22,090 nucleotides of DNA from RGIG9115 sp045644665 (GCA_045644665.1 JAZRHH010000004.1:1-22090), one strand, 5' to 3'. Numbered from the stretch's first letter, positions 1 to 7,157 are shown. The notes: generated by a model from the sequence alone, not told the origin. A program made the numbers and translations.

Positions 1-234
1 CCTAGTTTTAAATCTATAGGAGATAATATAATAACAGATATTGGCGGTTCGAGGGAGGTAGTATTTTATAATTTTGATGGAAAAATTTTAAAAAGTATCA
101 AGGAAGATGACATAATAAAAACTAGCAACTGTACAGCTGAAGCTGACAAGCCTATATCCTCATCATACACAGAGGTAGACGATGTATTTTTGAAAAATAA
201 ATGGATAGACTTTGGGGTGCACTATTTTGATTAG
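1..234 (+). CDS. 3' end of an unidentified protein gene (partial)
   Basis: An open frame runs in from the left edge in frame 1 and ends at TAG 232-234, giving 77 visible residues. The start lies outside the window. The visible part is polar, has no membrane segment, and contains a D-I-G-G-S-R-E stretch near residues 13-19 and an aromatic-rich C-terminus (W-I-D-F-G-V-H-Y-F-D). I do not recognise the family. It is supported as a real gene end by the uninterrupted frame up to the window edge and by a terminator hairpin about 40 bases after the stop. No function is proposed. Confidence 0.6.
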   Translation, partial: PSFKSIGDNIITDIGGSREVVFYNFDGKILKSIKEDDIIKTSNCTAEADKPISSSYTEVDDVFLKNKWIDFGVHYFD

Positions 235-273
235 TTCAAATAGTTTTACATTGTAATTAATACAATATATTAG

Positions 274-305
274 AAAGTGTCTTATAAATAAAGGCACTTT
301 TTAAT
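274..305 (+). terminator. Rho-independent terminator after the partial gene
   Basis: AAAGTGTC pairs with GGCACTTT (8 bp, one G-T pair) around an 11-base AT loop, followed by a T-rich tail. It lies about 40 bases after the stop of the left-edge gene and overlaps the beginning of the next open frame. Confidence 0.6.
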
Positions 306-425
306 TTAGAAGTATCATTTATATTGTTTGTGTATATAATCTGTGGAGTAGGAATATTGATTCCTGTTGCACCAATATTGCAAACTATTGCTGCAACTAA
401 ATTCCTGCAGGCAACAAAAGAATAA
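288..425 (+). pseudogene. Truncated membrane-protein reading frame upstream of the DUF2752 gene
   Basis: An open frame without ATG, GTG or TTG at a sensible place runs from about 288 to TAA 423-425. Its translation is strongly hydrophobic (F-I-L-F-V-Y-I-I-C-G-V-G-I-L-I-P-V then a helix-like tail ending L-Q-A-T-K-E). The stop codon overlaps the ATG of the following gene as TAATG, the layout of translationally coupled genes. The 5' part is missing and a terminator occupies the place where it should be. I infer the 3' remnant of a small membrane protein gene once co-translated with the DUF2752 gene, cut by a deletion. The family cannot be told. It may also be non-coding sequence with a chance open frame. 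Confidence 0.4.
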
Positions 426-700
426 TGAAAGAAGTTTTTAGACAAATAAGATATAGCTTATATCTAACATTTATCATTTCTTTTGTATTTTTTCAGTGGT
501 TAGCTCCATTCAAGTACAAATGCAATATAGAGAATACACATTGTTTTGCTTGTGGATTGAGAACTGCAGTAGATTTCATTTTTCAAGGGAAAATTTTAGA
601 AGCATACAATTCAAATAAATTAATAGTTTTGATTGTTGCATTTTCTTTTGTGGCAATAGTTGATGTGTTATTTCATTTATGGAAAAAATATGCAAAGTAG
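425..700 (+). CDS. DUF2752 family small membrane protein
   Basis: 91 residues. A first hydrophobic helix spans roughly residues 10-28. It is followed by the C-x-x-C-G-L-R-T-A type motif (H-C-F-A-C-G-L-R-T-A, about residues 40-49), which is the hallmark of DUF2752, then N-S-N-K and a second helix (about 64-82). The function of DUF2752 proteins is not established. The paired cysteines suggest metal binding or a disulfide (inference). There is no good ribosome site before the ATG. The ATG overlaps the stop of the preceding remnant (TAATG), so translation was probably coupled to it, and expression may be poor now that the upstream gene is broken. A strong terminator follows 9 bases after the stop. 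Confidence 0.65.
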   Translation: MKEVFRQIRYSLYLTFIISFVFFQWLAPFKYKCNIENTHCFACGLRTAVDFIFQGKILEAYNSNKLIVLIVAFSFVAIVDVLFHLWKKYAK

Positions 701-709
701 TGGTAATCG

Positions 710-738
710 CGGAGCGGCACAATGACCGCTCCGTTTTT
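710..738 (+). terminator. Rho-independent terminator of the DUF2752 gene
   Basis: CGGAGCGG (710-717) pairs perfectly with CCGCTCCG (726-733) around an 8-base loop, followed by TTTTT. It starts 9 bases after the DUF2752 stop codon. Confidence 0.85.
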
Positions 739-770
739 CTATCTGTTCGTAAAGGTACACTTTTATAATC

Positions 771-800
771 AAAAAAGAACACCACGTGGTGTTCTTTTTT
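771..800. terminator. Bidirectional terminator (madLM end)
   Basis: A 30-base perfect palindrome: AAAAAAGAACACC, centre ACGT, then GGTGTTCTTTTTT. It has an A-run on one side and a T-run on the other, so it works on both strands. It ends 14 bases from the madM stop and serves mainly the leftward madL-madM transcript. Confidence 0.8.
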
Positions 801-814
801 CTCGTTTATAATCC

Positions 815-1588
815 TTATCCCAAAATAAGTTTTGTTATAGCGTACAATACTGACGGACAAAGAAGACAGCCAAGTCCTGTATAGAATGTTGCTGTCATAG
901 CACCGTAAGGAACAAGCTTTGGATCAGTTGCAGCAAGTCCTGCACTTGTGCCACTTGTTGTTCCCATAAGTCCGCCATATACCATTGCCGCCTGAGGAGA
1001 TACAAGTCCTATCTTCTTTGCAAAGATTGGAGTAAGAAGCATTACTGCTATTGATTTTATAAGTCCTGCAGCAATTGATATTGCAATAACAGCAGAATCT
1101 GCTCCAAGTGCTGCACCGGTTACGGGACCAACAACAAATGTAACAGTACCTGCTCCGATTGTTGCAAAGCTTACAGCATCACGGTATCCAAAAGCATACG
1201 CCACTACACCTCCGGCAATATATGCTGAAATTACACCAAGAAATAATGAAATAATACCGGCAACCCCGCACTTTTTAATTTCTGACATCTTTGCACCGTA
1301 GGATGTTGCTATGATTGCATAATCACGAAATGATGAGCCGCCAAGAATTCCAAGACCTGCAAACATACCAATATCTGCAAGACCTTTTTCTCCGCCTGTA
1401 ATACTTCCGCCGATATATGCAAGTATTAATCCTATAAAAATTGCAATAGCTGAATTATGTATTCTTCCCTTTGTTACCTTTGCAGAAACAAAATTTGCAA
1501 AAAGTGATATAATTCCGACAATTAAAAATGACATAACAAGACCATTTTTTGTAAAAAGGTCCACGAAAATCTGTAATATATCTTTCAT
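815..1588 (-). CDS. madM: Malonate transporter, MadM subunit
   Basis: 257 residues and highly hydrophobic, with about seven or eight membrane segments. Small-residue-rich loops are typical of MadM: G-L-G-I-L-G-G-S-S-F-R-D near residue 100, the G-A-G-T-V-T-F-V-V-G-P-V-T-G-A-A-L-G-A-D stretch near 145-165, and G-G-L-M-G-T-T-S-G-T-S-A-G-L-A-A-T-D-P-K near 205-225. Together with MadL it forms the cation-coupled malonate carrier known from Malonomonas rubra and relatives. The start ATG overlaps the madL stop (TAATG), so the two subunits are translationally coupled. Length matches the family. The assignment rests on sequence recall of the MadM family and on the adjacent MadL. No malonate decarboxylase or malonyl-CoA synthetase gene is visible nearby, so the transported substrate remains inferred. 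Confidence 0.8.
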   Translation of the reverse strand: MKDILQIFVDLFTKNGLVMSFLIVGIISLFANFVSAKVTKGRIHNSAIAIFIGLILAYIGGSITGGEKGLADIGMFAGLGILGGSSFRDYAIIATSYGAKMSEIKKCGVAGIISLFLGVISAYIAGGVVAYAFGYRDAVSFATIGAGTVTFVVGPVTGAALGADSAVIAISIAAGLIKSIAVMLLTPIFAKKIGLVSPQAAMVYGGLMGTTSGTSAGLAATDPKLVPYGAMTATFYTGLGCLLCPSVLYAITKLILG

Positions 1589-1974
1589 TACTGTTCCTCC
1601 TTTTGCACATTTTCATCAGCAGGCTTTTTTGACATACGACTTAACACAGGAACAAGTGTAAACGCTGCAGCAACTGCAGCCAGGCCTGCAACAATTGCAA
1701 GTGCACCGCTTGACATAGCATGGTACACGTTTTGTGCAGAAGTCATAGCAATTATAATTGGAATAAACATTTCTTTCCAGAAAGTAAGTCCTTCTGAAGT
1801 TCCCTTAGGAAGCTTTGCAGATAATTTTTTTGAATTTACTGCGAGTAAAAGCAGGAGCATTGCAAATCCAACTCCGCCTACATCTGAATTGAGCCCTATT
1901 AAATAGCCCAAAACATTACCGATAAATGAGCCCACAAGCATACAACCTGCAAGGAGCGCTGCGCCAAAAATCAT
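1588..1974 (-). CDS. madL: Malonate transporter, MadL subunit
   Basis: 128 residues. Membrane segments lie at about residues 4-25, 35-47, 68-85 and 90-112. The MadL pattern is seen at the N-terminus: G-A-A-L-L-A-G-C-M-L-V-G-S-F-I-G, then L-G-Y-L-I-G-L-N-S-D-V-G-G-V-G-F-A-M-L-L-L. The C-terminal 15 residues are charged and cytosolic in type. It is the smaller subunit of the two-component malonate carrier and is first in the madL-madM unit. A consensus sigma-A promoter lies directly upstream on the minus strand. The ribosome site is a modest AAAGG about 11 bases before the ATG. It is divergent from a LysR gene, which probably controls it. Confidence 0.8.
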   Translation of the reverse strand: MIFGAALLAGCMLVGSFIGNVLGYLIGLNSDVGGVGFAMLLLLLAVNSKKLSAKLPKGTSEGLTFWKEMFIPIIIAMTSAQNVYHAMSSGALAIVAGLAAVAAAFTLVPVLSRMSKKPADENVQKEEQ

Positions 1975-2009
1975 AATTTAATCAACCTTTCCCTTTTTTA
2001 TTCCATACT

Positions 2010-2038
2010 ATTATATGGTACTTTTACTATATTGTAAA
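2010..2038 (-). promoter_or_regulatory. Sigma-A promoter of madL-madM
   Basis: On the minus strand, -35 TTTACA (plus positions 2033-2038), a 17-base spacer and -10 TATAAT (2010-2015). This is a near-perfect sigma-A match with correct spacing, about 35 bases upstream of the madL ATG. Confidence 0.7.
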
Positions 2039-2051
2039 TAATGAAATAAAG

Positions 2052-2064
2052 TATAGCTTCTATA
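2052..2064. promoter_or_regulatory. Candidate LysR operator (T-N11-A)
   Basis: TATAGCTTCTATA is a perfect 5-3-5 inverted repeat with the T-N11-A shape of LysR-type boxes. The half-site TATAG recurs at 2076-2080, and CTATA (inverted) at 2027-2031. It lies between the two divergent promoters, as expected for an autoregulated LysR gene and its target. Binding is inferred, not shown. Confidence 0.5.
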
Positions 2065-2066
2065 TG

Positions 2067-2095
2067 TTGACAAGTATAGTAGTTTGTAGTAAAAT
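2067..2095 (+). promoter_or_regulatory. Sigma-A promoter of the lysR gene
   Basis: -35 TTGACA (2067-2072), a 17-base spacer and -10 TAAAAT (2090-2095). Predicted transcription would begin near 2102, almost on top of the ribosome site GAGGTGA, so the leader would be only about 12 bases. Confidence 0.65.
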
Positions 2096-2113
2096 AGTTT
2101 TGAGGTGATTAAA

Positions 2114-2980
2114 ATGGAACTTCTTCAGCTAACTTATTTTTGCAGTGCGGCGGAAACAGAAAACTTTTCAAAGACAGCAAAAATTTACCGTGTACCTGCT
2201 TCAAACATTTCCCAAAGCATCCACAGACTTGAAACTGAGCTTGGCATAACTCTTTTTGACCGTACACCAAACAAGGCCACACTTAACGAGCAAGGAAAGC
2301 TTTTTTATGAAAATATCAAATCTGCACTAACACTTATTAACGATGCCACAACGATAGCTTGTGACACAGAAAAAATTTCCGGTGAAATTAAAATCCTTGC
2401 AGAAACAAACAGACGTATGGTCACAAAGACTATTGAGAATTTTCAAAACAAATATGATGATGTTTCATTTTTTATTAATCATTCATCTGATGATATGCCG
2501 GACAAATATGATTTAATAATTTCCGACAGGATTTTTGAAAAGAAAAATTTTACAAAGCATCTGCTTGTTGTAGATAACCTTCTTTTAGCAATGAGAAAGG
2601 ATAGTCCTCTGGCTATAAAAAAGGAAATTGCAATTAAGGATTTGGAGAAGGAAAAATTTATTACAATGAGCAGCAAAAGCGGAATTTTTAAGCTGACAAA
2701 TGAAATATGTAATGACGAGGGTTTTGCTCCCAACATTGTAATTCAAAGCGATGACCCGGATTATATAAGACAGTACATAGAAATGGGACTTGGAATATCA
2801 TTTGTCCCCTCCCTGTCCTGGAAAGGTACCTTTTCGGAAAATGTAGAGTGCAGAAAGCTTGTTAACAAAAAAAGATATACCTTTGCTTATCTGAACACTC
2901 AAAAATATATATCTAAGGCTACTCATATGTTTTTGGAAATGCTGCTTGCAACAGCAAAGGATTATTCTGAAAACCCATAA
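2114..2980 (+). CDS. LysR family transcriptional regulator (likely of malonate transport)
   Basis: 288 residues. The N-terminal winged helix-turn-helix (residues 1-60) shows the LysR pattern: F-S-K-T-A near 18-22, N-I-S-Q-S-I-H-R-L-E at about 31-40, and L-G-I-T-L-F-D-R near 43-50. The rest is the two-lobed effector-binding domain. ATG 2114 is chosen because GAGGTGA sits 5 bases before it; a GTG at 2105 is in frame but lies inside that ribosome site. The gene is divergent from madL-madM with an intergenic region of about 140 bases holding two promoters and a T-N11-A box, so it probably activates the transporter in response to malonate or a related acid (inference from layout). A shared terminator follows. 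Confidence 0.85.
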   Translation: MELLQLTYFCSAAETENFSKTAKIYRVPASNISQSIHRLETELGITLFDRTPNKATLNEQGKLFYENIKSALTLINDATTIACDTEKISGEIKILAETNRRMVTKTIENFQNKYDDVSFFINHSSDDMPDKYDLIISDRIFEKKNFTKHLLVVDNLLLAMRKDSPLAIKKEIAIKDLEKEKFITMSSKSGIFKLTNEICNDEGFAPNIVIQSDDPDYIRQYIEMGLGISFVPSLSWKGTFSENVECRKLVNKKRYTFAYLNTQKYISKATHMFLEMLLATAKDYSENP

Positions 2981-2988
2981 CTCAAACC

Positions 2989-3019
2989 AAAAAAGAGCTG
3001 ATTAACATCAGCTCTTTTT
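2989..3019. terminator. Bidirectional terminator between lysR and mgtC
   Basis: AAAAAGAGCTGAT and ATCAGCTCTTTTT form a 13-bp stem around TAAC. It ends the rightward lysR transcript and the leftward operon whose last gene is mgtC; its right edge touches the mgtC stop codon at 3018-3020. Confidence 0.8.
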
Positions 3020-3716
3020 AAACACCTGCCACCTTGTTATCCGTATTAAACTTTACAGATTTAATGTATGTATTTCCTCGTGTAAGAGTAAGTAGTTTAT
3101 TAACTGTAAGGTGATTTACCGAAGATGTATATATTTCAATTTCAACAAGGTCATTATCAATTGAATTGTATGACATATTATCTGCTGAAAGATTATTCTC
3201 TGTTAAGATATTTTGTACATAGCTTACAGCCTCATCGGTATTTTCTATTACAAATACAATTTGTTCTTCTACCTTTATTCCGCTAAGCTTTATATTTTGG
3301 TGCAGAATTGTTTGTGCAACTATCATTATTACCGTGGTAAGTATTCCAATAAAGTACATTCCTGCACCTATCGCCATACCAACACCTGAGGTTGCCCAAA
3401 TTCCTGCTGCAGTTGTAAGACCTGTAATTGTGCCCCGGTTAAAATAAATCATTCCGGCACCAAGGAAACCTACTCCTGTTACAATTTGTGATGCAAGTCT
3501 TGACGGGTCAAGACGGGTATCGTAAACGTCTGCCGCAACTTGTGCCATATCCGAAAATCCATATTTGGACACTATCATCATAAGTGCAGACGCAAGTGCA
3601 ACTACAAGATGTGTTCTGGTTCCGGCACCCTTACCTCGTCTTTTTCTTTCGTAACCTACTACCAAACCACACAGTCCTGAAAGGACTATTCTAAGCAAAC
3701 ATTCCAGTTGGAACAT
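3018..3716 (-). CDS. mgtC: MgtC/SapB family membrane protein
   Basis: 232 residues from the chosen start. The N-terminal half is the MgtC membrane domain: L-E-C-L-L-R-I-V-L-S-G-L-C-G, V-G-Y-E-R-K-R-R-G-K-G-A-G-T-R-T-H, then A-S-Q-I-V-T-G-V-G-F-L-G-A-G, G-L-T-T-A-A-G-I-W-A-T-S-G-V-G-M-A-I-G. These are the family signature motifs. The C-terminal 70 residues form a soluble ACT-like domain. MgtC proteins affect ATP synthase activity, Mg2+ homeostasis and survival in hosts; the role here is unknown. ATG 3716 is chosen because family members begin close to the L-E-x-L-L-R motif and AGGAG precedes it. A TTG at 3758 would add 14 residues. Last gene of the yqfC-to-mgtC string. Confidence 0.85.
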   Translation of the reverse strand: MFQLECLLRIVLSGLCGLVVGYERKRRGKGAGTRTHLVVALASALMMIVSKYGFSDMAQVAADVYDTRLDPSRLASQIVTGVGFLGAGMIYFNRGTITGLTTAAGIWATSGVGMAIGAGMYFIGILTTVIMIVAQTILHQNIKLSGIKVEEQIVFVIENTDEAVSYVQNILTENNLSADNMSYNSIDNDLVEIEIYTSSVNHLTVNKLLTLTRGNTYIKSVKFNTDNKVAGV

Positions 3717-3754
3717 TATCTCCTGATTTTCTAAACTAAACATAACATTTTGTT

Positions 3755-3787
3755 TCAAATTCCTCTTTGAAACATTATCCCTCCTTA
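3755..3787 (-). other. Six-codon leader ORF with strong ribosome site before mgtC
   Basis: On the minus strand, AAGGAGG precedes ATG (3773-3775), which reads M-F-Q-R-G-I and stops at TGA. The stop overlaps a TTG that is in frame with mgtC. The DNA around this ATG resembles that around the chosen mgtC ATG 59 bases downstream. It is either a decayed duplicate of the mgtC initiation region or a small leader peptide. It could also make TTG 3758 the true start by re-initiation. Confidence 0.4.
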
Positions 3788-3789
3788 AA

Positions 3790-4215
3790 TTATTTATTTT
3801 TCAGCGCAAGTATCGCAAGCTCATAGCCTTTAAAGCCAAAGCCGCTGATTTGTCCTACACAAGCCGCCGCTGTTACAGACTTGTGGCGAAATTCCTCCCT
3901 TCCGTAAATATTTGAAATATGTACTTCCACAAAGGGTACATTCACAGACTTTATTGCATCATGGATTGCGTATGAATAATGAGTAAATGCTCCCGGATTA
4001 ATAACTGCTCCGTCATACGCGCCCATAGCAGAGTGGATCTTTTCTACTATTTCTCCCTCGAAATTGCTTTGAAAAAAGTCTACCTCTACTCCTATGCCAT
4101 TTGCAAATTCTGATATTTTATTTTCTAAGTCCCCAAGGGTTTCTCCGCCGTATATTTCCGGCTCCCTTAGACCAAGCATATTAAGATTTACTCCGTTTAT
4201 TACAAGTATCTTCAT
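3790..4215 (-). CDS. aroQ: 3-dehydroquinate dehydratase, type II
   Basis: 141 residues, the normal size of the type II enzyme, which removes water from 3-dehydroquinate to give 3-dehydroshikimate in the shikimate pathway (cytosol, dodecamer in the family). Visible motifs: N-G-V-N-L-N-M-L-G-L-R-E-P-E-I-Y-G with the catalytic arginine R17 and tyrosine Y22, N-P-G-A-F-T-H-Y with N73, V-E-V-H-I-S-N with E97 and H99, and F-R-H-K-S near 109-113. ATG 4215 is chosen because AGGAG (4224-4228) is 8 bases upstream; a GTG at 4224 lies within that site. It follows ispG after 14 bases and precedes mgtC. Confidence 0.95.
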   Translation of the reverse strand: MKILVINGVNLNMLGLREPEIYGGETLGDLENKISEFANGIGVEVDFFQSNFEGEIVEKIHSAMGAYDGAVINPGAFTHYSYAIHDAIKSVNVPFVEVHISNIYGREEFRHKSVTAAACVGQISGFGFKGYELAILALKNK

Positions 4216-4229
4216 ATTTTTCACTCCTA

Positions 4230-5285
4230 TTATAAACGTTCTATTTCCTTCATAAGCTCCTCTACAAGCTTTTCTTCAGGGACTTTACGAAGTATTTCAC
4301 CCTTTTTAAAAACAAGTCCTTCGCCCTTTCCGCCTGCAATTCCCACATCTGCATCACGAGCCTCACCGGGACCGTTTACAACGCAGCCCATGACTGCCAC
4401 CTTTATATTCTTATCTACATTTTCAAGGCGTTTTTCTACCTCTTTAGCAATTGAGATAAGGTCTATTTGCGTACGTCCGCAAGTAGGACATGATACAAAC
4501 TGGACGCCGTCTTTTCTAAGTCCCAAAACCTTTAACAAATCCTTTGCCGCCTTTATTTCAGAAACAGGGTCGGCTGTAAGAGATACACGGATTGTATCTC
4601 CTATTCCCTCACTTAAAAGTCCTCCTATACCAACGGCTGATTTTATAACGCCCATGCGCTCTGTGCCCGCTTCCGTTACTCCAACATGAAGCGGCAGGTC
4701 TGACTTTTCATGGAACAGCCTGTATGCTTCCATCATTTCCGGAACGTCTGAAACCTTTATAGAAACTACTGTGTCATGGAAATCAAGACTTTCAAGTATA
4801 TCCACATGCCTGAAAGCACTTTCTACAAGTGCCTCTGCTACAGGGTGCTTATACTTTTCTATAAGGTCCTTTTCCAATGAGCCGCCATTTACGCCTATTC
4901 TCAGGGGAACACCGTAAAATTTTGCACATTCAACTACTTCACGTACTCTGTCATGGCTACCTATATTGCCGGGATTTATCCGAATTTTATTTACCCCAAG
5001 CTTCATGCATTTAAGGGCAAGACGATAGTCAAAATGAATATCTGCAACAAGAGGAATGTTTATCCTTTTTCTTATCTCACCCATTGCATCTGCCGCTTCC
5101 ATATCCGGCACGGCACACCTTATAATCTCGCAGCCGGCATTTTCAAGGGCTTTTATTTGCATAACTGTTTGTTCAACGTCGCGGGTGTCCGTATTGGTCA
5201 TGGACTGTATTTTTATACTTTCATTACCACCAATTTTTACACCGCCGATGTTTACTACTCTTTTTTGCTTTTCTCTTTTTATCAA
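4230..5285 (-). CDS. ispG: 4-hydroxy-3-methylbut-2-en-1-yl diphosphate synthase (flavodoxin)
   Basis: 351 residues. IspG (GcpE) converts 2-C-methyl-D-erythritol 2,4-cyclodiphosphate to HMBPP in the MEP isoprenoid pathway with a [4Fe-4S] cluster. The cluster ligands are visible: C266 and C269 in S-C-P-T-C-G-R-T, C301 and E308 in M-G-C-V-V-N-G-P-G-E. The N-terminal TIM-barrel part shows S-M-T-N-T-D-T-R-D and V-A-D-I-H-F-D-Y. The start is a TTG whose last base overlaps the era stop (TTGA), with GGTG about 7 bases upstream. No other start codon occurs until residue 29, which would cut the barrel. Probably the sole source of isoprenoid precursors shown here; its reductant may be a ferredoxin such as the one at 21213. 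Confidence 0.95.
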   Translation of the reverse strand: MIKREKQKRVVNIGGVKIGGNESIKIQSMTNTDTRDVEQTVMQIKALENAGCEIIRCAVPDMEAADAMGEIRKRINIPLVADIHFDYRLALKCMKLGVNKIRINPGNIGSHDRVREVVECAKFYGVPLRIGVNGGSLEKDLIEKYKHPVAEALVESAFRHVDILESLDFHDTVVSIKVSDVPEMMEAYRLFHEKSDLPLHVGVTEAGTERMGVIKSAVGIGGLLSEGIGDTIRVSLTADPVSEIKAAKDLLKVLGLRKDGVQFVSCPTCGRTQIDLISIAKEVEKRLENVDKNIKVAVMGCVVNGPGEARDADVGIAGGKGEGLVFKKGEILRKVPEEKLVEELMKEIERL

Positions 5286-6187
5286 AGCTCATCACCACTT
5301 GTAAATCCAAAATTTTTCATAAGGTAATTATTGTTACGCCAATCGTTTTTAACTCTTACCCAAAGCTCAAGATACACCTTTTTGCCAAGCATTTTTTCTA
5401 TATCCGCTCTTGCCATTGTACCTACTTTTTTGAGCATCTCGCCATGTTTGCTTATTACTATGCCCTTGTGTGACGCTTTTTCACAGTAGATAACAGCGTT
5501 TATGCTTGTAATGTTCTTTTTCTCCTGCATACGCTCAATTTCTATTGCAATTCCGTGTGGCACTTCCTTGTCAAGACACCATAAAAGTTTTTCTCTTATT
5601 ATTTCGGCGGCAATTTGCTTTTCCGGCTGGTCTGTTATCATGTCATCATAATAAAACTTTGGACCCTCCTCAAGATATTCCCGTATGTCATTTAATAAAA
5701 GGTCTACTCCGTCATTGTTCTTTGCACTTATAGGAACAACAGCGTCAAAGTCTGCCATGCTGCTGTAGTCTGCAATCAGCGGAAGAAGCTTTTCCTTTTG
5801 CACCAAATCAATTTTATTAATTACCAAAATACAAGGAACGCCAAGAGAATTCACGTCCTCTGCAATCTTACGCTCCATGTCCTGTATTTTTCTTGTTGCA
5901 TCTACCATAAACACAACTATATCTGTGTCCTTGACAGTATGCTTTGCCTCATTTACCATAAATTCCCCAAGCTTGTTGTGGGGTTTGTGAATACCCGGCG
6001 TATCGGTAAATACAATTTGTTCTTCCTCTGTTGTGTAAATTGCAAGTATTTTGTTTCTTGTAGTTTGCGGCTTGTCTGATATTATTGCTATTTTTTGTCC
6101 TACTATTGTATTGATAAGGGATGATTTGCCTACATTTGGCATTCCCACAACTGCAACAAAGCCTGATTTAAAGCCTTGATTTTTCAT
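5282..6187 (-). CDS. era: GTPase Era
   Basis: 301 residues. Era is a ribosome-assembly GTPase that binds the 3' end of 16S rRNA. G1 is G-M-P-N-V-G-K-S-S (15-23), G3 is D-T-P-G (62-65), G4 is N-K-I-D (124-127) and G5 is S-A-K (154-156). A C-terminal KH domain spans about 200-280. Its nucleic-acid loop reads I-S-K-H-G where most Era proteins have I-G-K-x-G, a mild deviation. ATG 6187 is chosen over ATG 6199 because GGAGG is 5 bases before it and it overlaps the dgkA stop as ATGA. It sits between dgkA and ispG in one operon. Confidence 0.95.
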   Translation of the reverse strand: MKNQGFKSGFVAVVGMPNVGKSSLINTIVGQKIAIISDKPQTTRNKILAIYTTEEEQIVFTDTPGIHKPHNKLGEFMVNEAKHTVKDTDIVVFMVDATRKIQDMERKIAEDVNSLGVPCILVINKIDLVQKEKLLPLIADYSSMADFDAVVPISAKNNDGVDLLLNDIREYLEEGPKFYYDDMITDQPEKQIAAEIIREKLLWCLDKEVPHGIAIEIERMQEKKNITSINAVIYCEKASHKGIVISKHGEMLKKVGTMARADIEKMLGKKVYLELWVRVKNDWRNNNYLMKNFGFTSGDEL

Positions 6188-6669
6188 ATTTTCCTCCATT
6201 TTTCTATTATGTTAACCGACAGTATTCCAAGGTCGATTATTAAAATTACAAATAAAACAACAAGTGCTGTCCATGATGTAAAAATCCCTGTGAGTGCACT
6301 GATAATTTTTCCTATATTGCCAAAAAGTGCAATACCCGTAAATATTGCAAAAAGTGCCGAAACAAGTGTTGCGGCAGCTGCAAAATCCTTTGCATGCATA
6401 GCATCTGTTCGAATTTCGCGTGTGGCTGTGTCTACCGCCTTTTCAACTGCGCTGTTTAAAAGCTCTGCCGTTATGACAATTCCGATAACAGTTAAAAGCA
6501 CCGCCCATTCCGTCCGCGAAATTTTGAAAAAGTACGCAAAATAACAAATCAAATTACCTATGCACACATGAATTCTCAAATTTCTCTCACGCTTTAGCGC
6601 GTTAAAAAAGCCACAAAGAGCGTGGTACACACTCTTTAAAAAGGACTTGTTTTTAAGGTTTGTACCCAT
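6184..6669 (-). CDS. dgkA: Diacylglycerol/undecaprenol kinase, DgkA family
   Basis: 161 residues with three or four membrane segments (about 34-50, 56-73, 97-118, 128-152). The DgkA signature A-E-L-L-N-S-A-V-E-K-A-V-D (68-80) carries the catalytic and metal-binding glutamates, followed by D-A-M-H-A-K-D-F-A-A-A-A-T-L. In Firmicutes this family phosphorylates undecaprenol rather than diacylglycerol, so recycling of the cell-wall carrier lipid is the likely role. It starts 2 bases after ybeY and its TGA overlaps the era ATG (ATGA). The C-terminus carries an extra hydrophobic helix relative to the shortest family members. Confidence 0.9.
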   Translation of the reverse strand: MGTNLKNKSFLKSVYHALCGFFNALKRERNLRIHVCIGNLICYFAYFFKISRTEWAVLLTVIGIVITAELLNSAVEKAVDTATREIRTDAMHAKDFAAAATLVSALFAIFTGIALFGNIGKIISALTGIFTSWTALVVLFVILIIDLGILSVNIIEKWRKI

Positions 6670-6671
6670 TT

Positions 6672-7157
6672 TTATTTTTCCTCTCTTGTAATTCCAAGCG
6701 ACAAAAGTATTTCTTCCTGCTTTTTAAACATTTCCGCTTCTTCATCAGGTTCCATATGGTCATATCCAAGCAGGTGAAGCATAGAATGAGCCGTTAAAAA
6801 GGCAATTTCACGTTTAAGGCTGTGTCCATATGCCTCTGCTTGTTCTATTGCTCTGTCCATGCTTATAACAATATCCCCAAGCACAACCTCTTCCCCGTCA
6901 AAATCGTACTCTGCCAAGGCGTTTCCGTCCTCGTCAAATTCAAGCATGGGAAAAGAGAGCACATCTGTGGGTGCATCTATATTCCTGTGCTCTTTGTTGA
7001 TTTCCTGTATTTGTTCGTTGTCAACAATTGTTACACTAATCTCGGCATCTTCCTCAAATTCTTCGTAGGAAAGAGCCTTTTCGCATACAAGTCTTATTAC
7101 ATCTTCAAGCTCTTTTGTAAACTCATGGCTGCTTTGTTCGTTCTCTATAAGTAGCAT
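6672..7157 (-). CDS. ybeY: Endoribonuclease YbeY (rRNA maturation factor)
   Basis: 161 residues. YbeY is a zinc-dependent RNase for 16S rRNA 3' end maturation and ribosome quality control. The metal motif H-S-M-L-H-L-L-G-Y-D-H is intact (H124, H128, H134), preceded by D-A-P-T-D-V-L-S-F-P (61-70) and L-G-D-I-V-I-S (93-99). The start codon lies inside the 3' end of phoH, so the two genes overlap by 35 bases. The ribosome site is a weak GGGAAAG, which suggests translational coupling to phoH. In Bacillus pgpH lies between the two genes; here it is missing. Confidence 0.95.
   Translation of the reverse strand: MLLIENEQSSHEFTKELEDVIRLVCEKALSYEEFEEDAEISVTIVDNEQIQEINKEHRNIDAPTDVLSFPMLEFDEDGNALAEYDFDGEEVVLGDIVISMDRAIEQAEAYGHSLKREIAFLTAHSMLHLLGYDHMEPDEEAEMFKKQEEILLSLGITREEK

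Noticed and set aside
245..273. TTTACA and TATTAG with 17-base spacing as a promoter for the DUF2752 region
   Set aside because: The -10 is poor and a terminator hairpin follows at once; the ATTGTA/TACAAT inverted repeat inside it may be chance in AT-rich DNA.
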